Source: an uncultured Bacteriovorax sp. (GTDB lineage Bacteria > Bdellovibrionota > Bacteriovoracia > Bacteriovoracales > Bacteriovoracaceae). Taken from it: a stretch of DNA of 11,413 nucleotides. This document shows, piece after piece, positions 1-6,524 of the stretch. The DNA lies in assembly GCA_946482295.1 (NCBI GenBank), contig CAMLRB010000122.1, positions 1-11,413 on the forward strand, written 5' to 3'. Below the pieces are notes generated by a model that made no database searches, was not told where the DNA came from, and worked only from the letters and a program-made list of their open reading frames with translations. The translations under genes and the position numbers were made by a program. Positions within the stretch are counted from its first letter, which is position 1. Each line of letters opens with the position of its first letter.

Positions 1-271
1 CGAAAAAGCCAATAACCAATCCAACGAGCGTATTAAAAATGGTGAGATACCAAAAACTCTCCGCCCCAACATAATTAATATCCATTATTAATTGATCTTT
101 AATAAGGGGAAAAAAAGCGAAAGTGATAACTAATGTTGCAAGTACTTTAACAACAACTGGAATCGAAACGTTTTCAAACAATGGCAATTGAAAAATCACC
201 GCCAACCATCTCGTGAAGGCCAACCAGAATGAAATGATAACTGTCATGTCAGTAATCTGGATGCTTAACAT
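1..271 (-). CDS. fliR: FliR, flagellar export-gate protein (partial, N-terminal 90 residues)
   Basis: The N-terminal 90 codons of FliR, an inner-membrane component of the flagellar type III export gate that forms the FliP5-FliQ4-FliR1 complex. The visible protein begins MLSIQITDMTVIISFW and shows the hydrophobic helices and the early LAFTRWLAVIFQLPLF stretch (R near residue 21) typical of FliR. The start ATG at 271 lies 8 nt after the fliQ stop, and the AGGT/GGAG-rich end of fliQ serves as ribosome binding site, so the two genes are probably translationally coupled. The gene is cut by the left window edge, not broken. Position directly after fliQ fits the usual P-Q-R order and supports the call; flhB would be expected next. 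FliR is identified by context plus hydrophobic pattern, not by its conserved C-terminal part, which lies outside. Confidence 0.9.
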   Translation of the reverse strand, partial: MLSIQITDMTVIISFWLAFTRWLAVIFQLPLFENVSIPVVVKVLATLVITFAFFPLIKDQLIMDINYVGAESFWYLTIFNTLVGLVIGFF

Positions 272-279
272 AATCTTAC

Positions 280-555
280 CTATCTCTCCGCAATGATGTT
301 AGGTATGTTCAAAATCAAATCTTTCGTAAATGTCGTGAGTGAATCAGACATCCACGGTCCAAAGAAAATAAGAGCTGCAACAATAACGATAATCTTAGGA
401 ATGAACGCAAGCGTCTGCTCGTTGATTTGAGTGACTGCTTGAAAAAGAGAAACAATAATACCAACTACCAGCGCACCGATGAGCATTGGAGCTGAAACCA
501 TAAGCGCCACTTTAATGGCCTGGTGGGTAATGTCGGCGTATGAATCAAATTGCAT
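280..555 (-). CDS. fliQ: FliQ, flagellar export-gate protein
   Basis: FliQ (91 residues, normal family length about 90) is a small inner-membrane subunit of the flagellar type III export gate, packed around FliP and FliR. The sequence shows two hydrophobic helices (about residues 13-40 and 53-72) separated by the family signature FQAVTQINEQTLAFIPK (about 38-54). The start ATG at 555 is preceded by GGGAG with 7 nt spacing. It begins 19 nt after the fliP stop and is followed at once by fliR. Nothing is unusual; length, topology and neighbours all agree. Confidence 0.96.
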   Translation of the reverse strand: MQFDSYADITHQAIKVALMVSAPMLIGALVVGIIVSLFQAVTQINEQTLAFIPKIIVIVAALIFFGPWMSDSLTTFTKDLILNIPNIIAER

Positions 556-574
556 ATCTTACTCCCTTGGGCCC

Positions 575-1327
575 TTATGGATTAAACGATCTTAAAATTG
601 AACCTGTAACTAACTGCCATCCATCAACCAGTACAAATAGTAAAAGTTTAAATGGAAGTGAAACAACGACTGGAGGTAACATCATCATCCCCATCGCCAT
701 AAGTACGGAAGCTACAACCATATCCAAAATGAGAAACGGGATATAAAGTAGAAATCCAATCTGAAAAGCTGTCTTTAACTCCGAAATGATAAATGCAGGA
801 ATCAAGTAATGAATAGGTACTTCATCAATTGTTTGAGGAGCAGTTTTCCCAGTTACATCGTAAAAGAGACCAATGTCTGCTTTGCGAACTTGTTTTTGCA
901 TGAATGAACGAAGACCTAAGACAATTTCATCAATCGCCACAGTGCTAGTGATTGTTTTCGCCATGTAAGGTTGAATGGCCTTATTGTAGATTCTCTCCCC
1001 TGTTGGTTGCATAACAAACAAAGAAAGGAAAAGTGAAAAACCAACTAACAATTGGTTTGGTGGCATGTTTTGAGTACCAATAGCCTGTCTCATGAATGAG
1101 AGAACAATCAAGATTCTCGTGAAACTTGTACAAAGGATTAAAATCGATGGAGCAAGTGTGATGATTGTAAATAAAAGTAAAACTTCAATTGAATCTACAA
1201 GATTTGCACCTTGACCGAAATTAATCGACATACCCGGAAGTGCTACGTTTTGAGCCTGGGCAAAAGCAAAAGTTGGCACTAAAAAGAGTGCCAAAATTTT
1301 AAGTATTGTTTTCATTCGAGCGTCCAT
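575..1327 (-). CDS. fliP: FliP, flagellar export-gate protein with signal peptide
   Basis: FliP (250 residues from the chosen start) is the main subunit of the flagellar export-gate pore. It carries a cleavable N-terminal signal sequence, as known FliP proteins do (hydrophobic core then AFAQAQ, about residues 5-23). It also has the two diagnostic blocks: FTRILIVLSFMRQAIGTQ with the following PPNQ, and PAFIISELKTAFQIGFLLY followed by the DMVVAS...MGMMMLPPV and LPFKLLLFVLVDGW stretches near the C-terminus. I chose the ATG at 1327 because AGGA sits 9 nt upstream. An in-frame TTG at 1336 and GTG at 1333 are poorer choices, and an ATG at 1315 would also leave an intact signal peptide. The gene starts 14 nt after the fliO stop. 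It is complete, with no missing conserved block. Confidence 0.96.
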   Translation of the reverse strand: MDARMKTILKILALFLVPTFAFAQAQNVALPGMSINFGQGANLVDSIEVLLLFTIITLAPSILILCTSFTRILIVLSFMRQAIGTQNMPPNQLLVGFSLFLSLFVMQPTGERIYNKAIQPYMAKTITSTVAIDEIVLGLRSFMQKQVRKADIGLFYDVTGKTAPQTIDEVPIHYLIPAFIISELKTAFQIGFLLYIPFLILDMVVASVLMAMGMMMLPPVVVSLPFKLLLFVLVDGWQLVTGSILRSFNP

Positions 1328-1341
1328 GCTCACCAATCCTA

Positions 1342-2553
1342 TTAAAGTTGTTTCAGGTTTTTTACTTTCGTTTTAATCTGATCTGAAAATCTCACCTGAT
1401 CAACAATTGGTGATTTAAGAATGGCCTTTGCTGCATTTGTTGATGGGCGACGTTCTGTTTTAGCTGGAACAGTGTCATTCAACATATCATCTAAAGAATC
1501 CATCGCGTAATCATCACCATAGTCTGAAGGAGTCACTTCTTCTTTAATTTTAAATTGCTTTTCAGTTTTATTAGCATCGTAAAGATTTGTATCAAAGTTT
1601 GAACCTGTAATTTCTTCTTCACCCGTTTTGATAAGTCCAGCGACATCTCTGATTTCTGAAATTAACTGCATTCCACTTTCAGAATTTGAAACGAGGAATA
1701 CTTGCTTGTGGGCCTTCACCATCATCAAAGTTCTCTTTGGAGCAACGTGGGTTGTACTTAATACTTCAACAAGTTTTGTACTGTGAAGAAATCCAAGTTT
1801 ACCTTTTTTAATGACCCCTTTTTTAAAGAGCGTAAGAACTCCATAAAAGCCAGCGATCATGATAGCTAAGAATGCAACGAACTTACCAACATAAGACATG
1901 ATAGAAAATCTAGACTTAGATTCGCCCTGAGCTTCAGTAGTAGACGTCGTTCCTGTTTTGGCCACACTTGCTTGGGTCAGACTGACTCTATCAGTATCAG
2001 CTTGCGCCTTAATTTCAGGATGTTTTTCAGCTACAAGTTTCTCTTGTTCATTTGAAAGTTTAGACAAATAATTTTCGTCTAATTTTTCTGCTTCAACATT
2101 AGCTTCTGGAGCTGCTGCCACTTGAGCTTCTTCTATGATTCCAGGAGCACGTGAAATCGCTGGAATTGTCTTTTTGGCCACTTCTATACGTGGAAAATTT
2201 ACATCGATTACACCTTCTTTCAGGGTAATTGTTACATCACCTTCTTTTCCTGTAAGAGAATATGGAAGAACAACTTTTAAAGTTGTGTCGTCTCCCGTTT
2301 GAGTCGCAGAAATCGAAGTTCCGTTTACTTTTTTCGCAATTTTATTAGCGAGATTAGCGTTGGGAATTGAAACCTGTAAAACTTTATCCTGAACTGTTAT
2401 CTTCGGATTATCATTCAAAGTTCCGATGTGCTTGATAGACAGCTTGGCCTCTTGTCCTTTATCAGATCGAAGTTCAGCACCTTTGATGCTTACATCATCT
2501 GCCCATAGTGAGAAGCTGGTAAAAGTAACGAGAAGTAAGGCTAATTTTTTCAC
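1342..2553 (-). CDS. fliO: FliO, enlarged export-gate assembly protein with periplasmic AMIN-like domain
   Basis: FliO helps assemble FliP in the flagellar export gate. This copy has 403 residues, far longer than enteric FliO (about 120). Order of parts from the chosen start: signal peptide 1-18 (MKKLALLLVTFTSFSLWA); a beta-rich periplasmic region about 22-124 resembling AMIN domains (alternating strands ending VTITLKEGVIDVNFPRI); a charged, Ala/Thr-rich linker about 125-215; one membrane helix about 217-243; the conserved FliO cytoplasmic domain about 250-300 (KLVEVLSTTHVAPKRTLMMV then KQVFLVSNSE); and a charged tail. I chose GTG at 2553 because GGAG lies 8 nt upstream and the signal peptide then begins MKKLALLL. 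An ATG at 2559 is only 2 nt from that GGAG. Its place between fliN and fliP and the core domain make FliO secure; the AMIN-like assignment is inference from pattern. Confidence 0.88.
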   Translation of the reverse strand: MKKLALLLVTFTSFSLWADDVSIKGAELRSDKGQEAKLSIKHIGTLNDNPKITVQDKVLQVSIPNANLANKIAKKVNGTSISATQTGDDTTLKVVLPYSLTGKEGDVTITLKEGVIDVNFPRIEVAKKTIPAISRAPGIIEEAQVAAAPEANVEAEKLDENYLSKLSNEQEKLVAEKHPEIKAQADTDRVSLTQASVAKTGTTSTTEAQGESKSRFSIMSYVGKFVAFLAIMIAGFYGVLTLFKKGVIKKGKLGFLHSTKLVEVLSTTHVAPKRTLMMVKAHKQVFLVSNSESGMQLISEIRDVAGLIKTGEEEITGSNFDTNLYDANKTEKQFKIKEEVTPSDYGDDYAMDSLDDMLNDTVPAKTERRPSTNAAKAILKSPIVDQVRFSDQIKTKVKNLKQL

Positions 2554-2575
2554 AGTCATTTCTCCTTTCACCTAA

Positions 2576-2908
2576 TTATTTAAGAGTCTCAATACGCTCA
2601 ATAGGGCTGATAATATCTGTGAGACGAATACCAAACTTTTCGTTCACGACAACAACTTCACCTTTTGCAACCAACTTGCCATTTACAAGAATCTCAAGTG
2701 GCTCACCGGCAAGCTTATCAAGTTCAAGAACAGAACCTTGACCGAGTTGAAGTAAATCTTTCACGATGATTTGTGTACGGCCTAACTCCACTGAAACCTT
2801 AAGTGGAATGTCCAAAATAAAATCCAGGTTTTGAACCTTGAGTTTATTGAGGGAATCATCCCCTGCCTTTACCTCATCTGCCATTCTGTCTACTGATACC
2901 TGCTTCAT
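2576..2908 (-). CDS. fliN: FliN, flagellar C-ring switch protein
   Basis: FliN (110 residues) forms the lower part of the flagellar C-ring, works with FliM in switching, and docks the export ATPase complex. Nearly the whole protein is the SpoA/SpoF domain. The signature reads from [16 protein letters not shown] (about residues 33-48) through [20 protein letters not shown] to [20 protein letters not shown] near the C-terminus. The start ATG at 2908 is supported by GGAG 6 nt upstream; an ATG at 2884 lacks as good a site. It lies 27 nt after the fliM stop. The N-terminal extension before the SpoA domain is short, as in many FliN proteins outside the enterics. Confidence 0.95.
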   Translation of the reverse strand: MKQVSVDRMADEVKAGDDSLNKLKVQNLDFILDIPLKVSVELGRTQIIVKDLLQLGQGSVLELDKLAGEPLEILVNGKLVAKGEVVVVNEKFGIRLTDIISPIERIETLK

Positions 2909-2935
2909 CCTATACTCCTACACTATCTCAAATTA

Positions 2936-3964
2936 TTAGTTTTCTTCTTCTGTTGATTCGTATGCTATTGGTGCGTTTACTTGTGTGATTTGAACAGCCC
3001 TTGAGCCTTTATAAGTTCCCATCAAGCATTTCATTTTATCCACTCCTTCAACTGCCACAGTGACTTCTCCTGAAGCATCCTGATTAAGTGGAATGATGTC
3101 TCCTGGCTCAAGAGTTAATAAATCCCCTAGAGTCATTTCTGTTTCACCTAAACGAACAACGACTGTCGCTTTTGTATTTTTAATGTGCTCGTTCATGGCC
3201 TGTGTCCAGATCGAGTCGGCCATTTCGTTATCTGTTTGGAAGCTTGAAGATAGTTTTTGCTTAATTGGTTCAATCGTAGAATATGGAACAACGATCATAA
3301 TTGTTCCTGAAGCTGATTCGAATTCTACTTCAAGAGTTGTTGCGATAATTACGTCTGATGGAGGAACAACCCCCACGAACTGAGGGTTAATTTCTGTACG
3401 AAGATACTGAGCATCGATACGGTGAACTGGTGCCCATGCTTCTTCAAGATCGTTGATCGCCATATCCATGATCTTTCTCATGAACGAAAGTTCGATCATC
3501 GTAAATTCTTTTCCTTCAATCTTTGTGAATGGGCGATCTGTTCCACCAAAGTATGAATCGATGATGGCGTAAGCAAGTTTTGATTCGAAAACAAGAAGAG
3601 CAGGTCCTCTTAATTCGTTATATCTCATAATACACATACACGATGGAATCGGGAGTGTGTTTACGAATTCACCAAACTTTAAAAGGTCTGTTGAGATAAT
3701 CGAGATCGTTGAAATCTTTCTAAGAGAGTTAGAAAGAGAAACGCGAAAACTTCTAATGAAACGTTCATAGATGATTTCAAGAATGGGCATTCTTCCGCGG
3801 ATAACGCGGTCTTGGTTAGTAAGATCGTACGCCTGAATATTTTCATCGCCGTCATCTGCAGCACCACCGCCACTATCCCCGCCGCCAGAGAATGAATCTC
3901 CACCGCCATCGTTAACTGCGTTTAATAATGCGTCTACTTCGTCCTGACTTAAAACCTGTGCCAT
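2936..3964 (-). CDS. fliM: FliM, flagellar motor switch protein
   Basis: FliM (342 residues) is the C-ring protein that binds phospho-CheY and sets rotation direction. The N-terminus LSQDEVDALLNAV (residues 5-17) is the CheY-binding peptide. It is followed by a Gly/Ser/Asp-rich flexible linker (about 19-42) that is longer and more repetitive than usual. The middle domain has the RGRMPILEIIYERFIRSFR block (56-74) and FGGTDR (139-144), close to the usual FGG-x-G motif. The C-terminal SpoA domain (about 262-332) resembles FliN. ATG 3964 follows a strong GGAGG site at 8 nt spacing. A 67-nt gap holding a hairpin separates it from fliL. An intact CheY-binding motif implies that chemotactic control of the motor is retained. 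Confidence 0.97.
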   Translation of the reverse strand: MAQVLSQDEVDALLNAVNDGGGDSFSGGGDSGGGAADDGDENIQAYDLTNQDRVIRGRMPILEIIYERFIRSFRVSLSNSLRKISTISIISTDLLKFGEFVNTLPIPSCMCIMRYNELRGPALLVFESKLAYAIIDSYFGGTDRPFTKIEGKEFTMIELSFMRKIMDMAINDLEEAWAPVHRIDAQYLRTEINPQFVGVVPPSDVIIATTLEVEFESASGTIMIVVPYSTIEPIKQKLSSSFQTDNEMADSIWTQAMNEHIKNTKATVVVRLGETEMTLGDLLTLEPGDIIPLNQDASGEVTVAVEGVDKMKCLMGTYKGSRAVQITQVNAPIAYESTEEEN

Positions 3965-3997
3965 AATCTTCCCCTCCTGGGATTCATAAAGCTTAGA

Positions 3998-4020
3998 CCG
4001 GTTGACCTACTGTCATCCGG
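3998..4020. repeat. Imperfect hairpin between fliL and fliM
   Basis: CCGG-T-TGAC-CTACT-GTCA-T-CCGG forms two arms of nine positions with one T-T mismatch and a 5-nt loop, sitting in the 67-nt gap between the fliL stop and the fliM ribosome binding site. No T-run follows on either strand, so it is not a classical terminator. It may be an mRNA-processing or stability element that sets the fliL to fliM ratio, or chance. Confidence 0.5.
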
Positions 4021-4031
4021 CTTGGTGCGAT

Positions 4032-4622
4032 CTAATTTATCTGAAAGCCTACGTAATAAATTTCTTCAAGATGTCCATCAACTAAAAAGTTGTTGATTGA
4101 AGTCTTGATTTCTTCTTTTAAATATTCTTTACCTTCACGCTTTAAAAGTTCTTCAGGCTTCTTAGCGTTCAACATACTAATGATCGTGTCACTAATTTGT
4201 GGTTTTCTTGCATCTACTTCTTCTTTTTTTGTTTCTTTCGTAAATTTCAATACGAGAGAAATACGAATGTATCTTCTTGGTCCATCACCTTGAGCGAGGT
4301 TTGCAGTGAAAGGATCAATTGGATAAAGAAGTCCTTCAGATTTTGGTTCAACTTTCTGTGCACCTGATGCTCCAGCAGCGCCACCTTCACCTTCAGTAGC
4401 TGCTCCAGCGCCTGCTTCATTTGCTAGTTGCTGTTGCATAACATCTGCAGCTGTTGTTACTGAAGTTAATTTCTTATGATTTTGAAACTGAAAAAATCCA
4501 ATTGCTAATACTGCAATCGTATTCACTGCCACGAGCACTACTAAGAGAGGATTTTTTGCGGAAGCTGGCTTCGAATCTTCCTGTTCTGGGATTTTCTTAT
4601 CATCGGCCAATTTATTCACCAT
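4032..4622 (-). CDS. fliL: FliL, stator-associated flagellar basal body protein
   Basis: FliL (196 residues) is a single-pass inner-membrane protein that surrounds and supports the MotAB stator. The sequence shows a charged cytoplasmic N-terminus, a membrane helix about residues 26-46 (LLVVLVAVNTIAVLAIGFFQ), a low-complexity Ala/Gly/Glu linker (about 66-90), and the periplasmic domain. That domain starts at YPIDPFTANLA, followed by RRYIRISLVLKF, and ends YYVGFQIN, matching the family. ATG 4622 is the chosen start. It has no clear Shine-Dalgarno, and an out-of-frame ATG 4 nt upstream opens a four-codon ORF (MDGE) overlapping it; an in-frame GTG at 4619 is an alternative. It is the first gene of the flagellar run, downstream of a good promoter. 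Confidence 0.93.
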   Translation of the reverse strand: MVNKLADDKKIPEQEDSKPASAKNPLLVVLVAVNTIAVLAIGFFQFQNHKKLTSVTTAADVMQQQLANEAGAGAATEGEGGAAGASGAQKVEPKSEGLLYPIDPFTANLAQGDGPRRYIRISLVLKFTKETKKEEVDARKPQISDTIISMLNAKKPEELLKREGKEYLKEEIKTSINNFLVDGHLEEIYYVGFQIN

Positions 4623-4649
4623 CCATGGTTTATTGGGTACCTGTCAAAA

Positions 4650-4678
4650 ATTATACATAGGAAGGCAAATAGGTTCAA
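4650..4678 (-). promoter_or_regulatory. Sigma70-like promoter for the fliL operon
   Basis: On the minus strand, TTGAAC (4678-4673) and TATAAT (4655-4650) are separated by exactly 17 nt. This predicts a transcript starting about 4643 and a short leader of about 20 nt before fliL. It is the best promoter match I found in the window and lies just after the HU-gene terminator, so the flagellar run can be transcribed independently. No sigma54 or sigma28 box was evident here. Confidence 0.7.
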
Positions 4679-4689
4679 GTGAGGTAAGT

Positions 4690-4710
4690 AAAAAATGGAA
4701 CTTTATTCCA
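4690..4710 (-). terminator. Short intrinsic terminator after the HU gene
   Basis: Reading the minus strand, TGGAA-TAAAG-TTCCA is followed directly by six T's. The 5-bp stem is weak, but the position, about 100 nt past the HU stop and just before the fliL promoter, fits a transcription boundary. Confidence 0.45.
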
Positions 4711-4744
4711 CTTATGGCCACAAAGACACCGATTGCGTTGGTTC

Positions 4745-4769
4745 TTTGACAGTGTTGATTTTGACAGTG
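4745..4769. repeat. Two direct TTTGACAGTG repeats upstream of the fliL promoter
   Basis: TTTGACAGTG occurs at 4745-4754 and 4760-4769 (15-bp period), roughly 100-125 bp upstream of the predicted fliL transcript start. A third, inverted TTTGACAG lies at 4648-4641, right at that start. Together they could be regulator binding sites; this is inference from repetition alone. Confidence 0.45.
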
Positions 4770-4808
4770 GAAAAATTTGCCGATGCCAGGATTTAATAAA
4801 AGATCAGA

Positions 4809-5087
4809 CTAGAGACTGTCTTTCCAAGGTTTGCCTGGTTTGAACTTCGGAATCACGCGCGCGCGGATTCTGATACGTTCACCAGTTGACGGATTTACTC
4901 CGAGACGTGAAGCCTTTCTTGTTTTAGTGAAAGTTCCGAAACCCACTAGGGTTACATCCTCACCTTTTTTCACGGTTCTCTTTATAGTCTCCAACATGAC
5001 ATCAATAAATTGATTGGCCTGCTTTTTTGTCATGCCTGAGAGATCGCGATCTTTGAGAAGTATTTCGATGAGTTCTTTTCTATTCAT
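4809..5087 (-). CDS. HU/IHF-family DNA-binding protein
   Basis: A 92-residue histone-like protein of the HU/IHF family, which bends DNA and compacts the nucleoid as a dimer. The N-terminal helices (about 1-46) lead to the GFGTF turn (about 49-53). Then comes the DNA-binding arm with RKASRLGVNPSTGERIRIRA, including the conserved intercalating-proline region NPSTGE, and the closing PKFKPGK. HU and IHF subunits cannot be told apart safely here, so no symbol is given. The start ATG 5087 lies 9 nt after the upstream stop and lacks a clear Shine-Dalgarno, suggesting coupling to the preceding gene. A short terminator follows at 4690-4710. The gap of about 190 nt to fliL makes it a neighbour rather than a member of the flagellar run. 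Confidence 0.93.
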   Translation of the reverse strand: MNRKELIEILLKDRDLSGMTKKQANQFIDVMLETIKRTVKKGEDVTLVGFGTFTKTRKASRLGVNPSTGERIRIRARVIPKFKPGKPWKDSL

Positions 5088-5096
5088 GATGGGGGC

Positions 5097-5525
5097 TCAA
5101 TATTGATCGTCAATTTGATGAAGCTCTTCTTCTAAAGCAATACGAATCGATTCTTTGATTGAATTTAGAATCGCTTCTGCATTTGAAGAATTATTTACGT
5201 TTTCGAGAAGGGCACGCATTAGAACTGGTGAAAGATTTCGATAAAATTCTTCAAAATTTAATACTGGAGTATCGAAGTCAACTTGCTCTAGGGCCAAATA
5301 AAGATTTTGTTCTAAGAAAAAGAAAGATTCAATTAATTGGAAGACATCATCTTTAAGTAAGACGTTTTTCAAATCATTAATGAATGCTTGTTTAAATTCA
5401 CTTGCTTCGTTAACAATAAATTTGCGCTCGATAATTTCTCTAAGATTGTAGAGCTTACTATCGCGTTTTTCTTGGAATGTACGGTTTTTTTTCAAACCGA
5501 GGTTACTGTAAATTGAACCTTCCAT
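5097..5525 (-). CDS. Conserved-looking hypothetical protein, mostly helical, upstream of HU
   Basis: I do not recognise this 142-residue protein. It has no signal peptide or membrane helix and is predicted by eye to be largely helical and acidic at the C-terminus (ends EELHQIDDQY). Notable stretches are an N-terminal basic patch (LKKNRTFQEKRDSK) and a central Phe/Leu-rich helix (FQLIESFFFLEQNLYLALEQ). ATG 5525 was chosen with a weak GAGA site about 6-9 nt upstream. An in-frame TTG at 5564 is rejected because it falls inside the upstream gene's terminator hairpin. It precedes the HU gene by 9 nt, so the two are probably co-transcribed, which hints at a cytoplasmic role linked to HU; this is context only. 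No Cys, no known motif. Confidence 0.75.
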   Translation of the reverse strand: MEGSIYSNLGLKKNRTFQEKRDSKLYNLREIIERKFIVNEASEFKQAFINDLKNVLLKDDVFQLIESFFFLEQNLYLALEQVDFDTPVLNFEEFYRNLSPVLMRALLENVNNSSNAEAILNSIKESIRIALEEELHQIDDQY

Positions 5526-5546
5526 AATCGTCTCTGCAGTGTGGAT

Positions 5547-5576
5547 AAAAAAAAGGGCCACCAATTGGTGACCCTT
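5547..5576 (-). terminator. Strong intrinsic terminator of the Dsb-like lipoprotein gene
   Basis: On the minus strand, AAGGGTCACC-AATT-GGTGGCCCTT forms a 10-bp stem with one T-G wobble and runs straight into eight T's. It starts about 45 nt after the stop of the Dsb-like gene. On the plus strand no proper T-run follows, so it acts in one direction. Confidence 0.88.
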
Positions 5577-5621
5577 CTAAAAAATAATAGTACGGACAAA
5601 TTAAAACGAACAGTTAAAAAA

Positions 5622-6419
5622 TTACAATTTCACTTTGCCACGTTTTTGTAATTCATCGATGAGTGATACGAAGTATTCAGCTGGGTATGCACCACGAACT
5701 GGAACACCATTAAGAAGGAATCCTGGAGTTCCTTGCATTCCGAAGCTTCCCGCTTCTTTGATGTCTGCTTCAATTCTGTTTTTTACAGCTTCAGAATCAA
5801 CATCTTTTTTCAAACGTGCCATATCTGCACCAACTTTCTTTGCAGTTGCATCAAGGAACGCTTTACCATTCTTAAGCTTTGCTTGATTCTTGAAGATTTC
5901 ATCGTGGAAAGCGAAAGCTTTCTTTTCGTCTTGCAATCTCACAGCTTCGTAATATTGAGCTGCAGGCATAGCTTGTTCGTGAAAACTTAATGGAAGATGC
6001 TTATAGATAAAACGAATTTTACCTGGATATTTATCCATTAATTGCATTACCGTTTCATAGCCGCGAGAACAGAATGGACATTCGAAATCAGAATACTCAA
6101 TCAGAGTGATTGGACCATCTTTTGCTCCACGGATTGTTTCGTCTTTTCTAATTTCCGCTTGTAATGGTTTATCAAATGACTCTTCAAGTTTCTTCTTCTC
6201 TTCTTCTTCACGTTGTTTACCCATAGCTTCTTGGGCATTTTTAGCTGCATTTTGAAGGGCCGTGATGAATTCAGCAGGATGCTTTTCGATAGCTTCCGTT
6301 AAAATTTTTGGGTCTTCTTTAAGAACTTTAGACATTTGCTGTTTAAATTTTTCATCAGAAGTACAGCTTGCGAGCAGCGTTGCACTCACAAATACAATTA
6401 GTAATCTTGAAAATTTCAT
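5622..6419 (-). CDS. DsbA/ScsC-like thioredoxin-fold lipoprotein
   Basis: A 265-residue lipoprotein with a DsbA-like thiol oxidoreductase domain. The lipobox LLASC puts the lipidated Cys at residue 19. A charged helical N-terminal region (about 24-95) resembles the oligomerisation segment of ScsC/Com1-type proteins (DPKILTEAIEKHPAEF) and contains a Glu/Lys-rich coiled stretch (68-80). The catalytic domain follows: the active-site CPFC is at 114-117 in YSDFECPFCSRGY, and the cis-proline loop QGTPGFLLNG has Pro at 232. It should make or rearrange disulfides in the periplasm while anchored to a membrane. ATG 6419 is chosen: AGGA lies 6 nt upstream and it starts the signal peptide; upstream in-frame codons to 6494 would bury the lipobox. 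No DsbB or DsbD partner is in the window. Whether it oxidises or isomerises cannot be told. Confidence 0.87.
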   Translation of the reverse strand: MKFSRLLIVFVSATLLASCTSDEKFKQQMSKVLKEDPKILTEAIEKHPAEFITALQNAAKNAQEAMGKQREEEEKKKLEESFDKPLQAEIRKDETIRGAKDGPITLIEYSDFECPFCSRGYETVMQLMDKYPGKIRFIYKHLPLSFHEQAMPAAQYYEAVRLQDEKKAFAFHDEIFKNQAKLKNGKAFLDATAKKVGADMARLKKDVDSEAVKNRIEADIKEAGSFGMQGTPGFLLNGVPVRGAYPAEYFVSLIDELQKRGKVKL

Positions 6420-6524
6420 TATCCATCCTTTGGTTGGGGAAAAATCTTTAATCCTTGAACGAAGACATTTTCTCAAATTATTGAGTTTTTTCAAACTTTA
6501 AGTGCAAATAAAATGTCAGAACAA

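Noticed and set aside
540..746. Plus-strand open frame inside fliP/fliQ
   Set aside because: Antisense to secure flagellar genes, no ribosome binding site, no family resemblance. The same holds for the plus-strand frames at 3093-3383, 4090-4293, 5635-5990 and 6513-6856.
4746..4766. Two TTGACA hexamers as plus-strand -35 boxes
   Set aside because: No -10 match at 16-18 nt from either, and no plus-strand gene follows.
5526..5564. Thirteen-codon TTG-started extension of the 142-residue hypothetical protein
   Set aside because: It would start inside the strong terminator hairpin of the upstream gene.
6471..6490. CTCAA-ATTA-TTGAG followed by T's as a plus-strand terminator
   Set aside because: Only a 5-bp AT-rich stem and no plus-strand gene ends there; both neighbours are on the minus strand.
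6420..6494. N-terminal extension of the Dsb-like protein
   Set aside because: It would place 25 basic residues before a perfect lipoprotein signal peptide; AGGA precedes the inner ATG.
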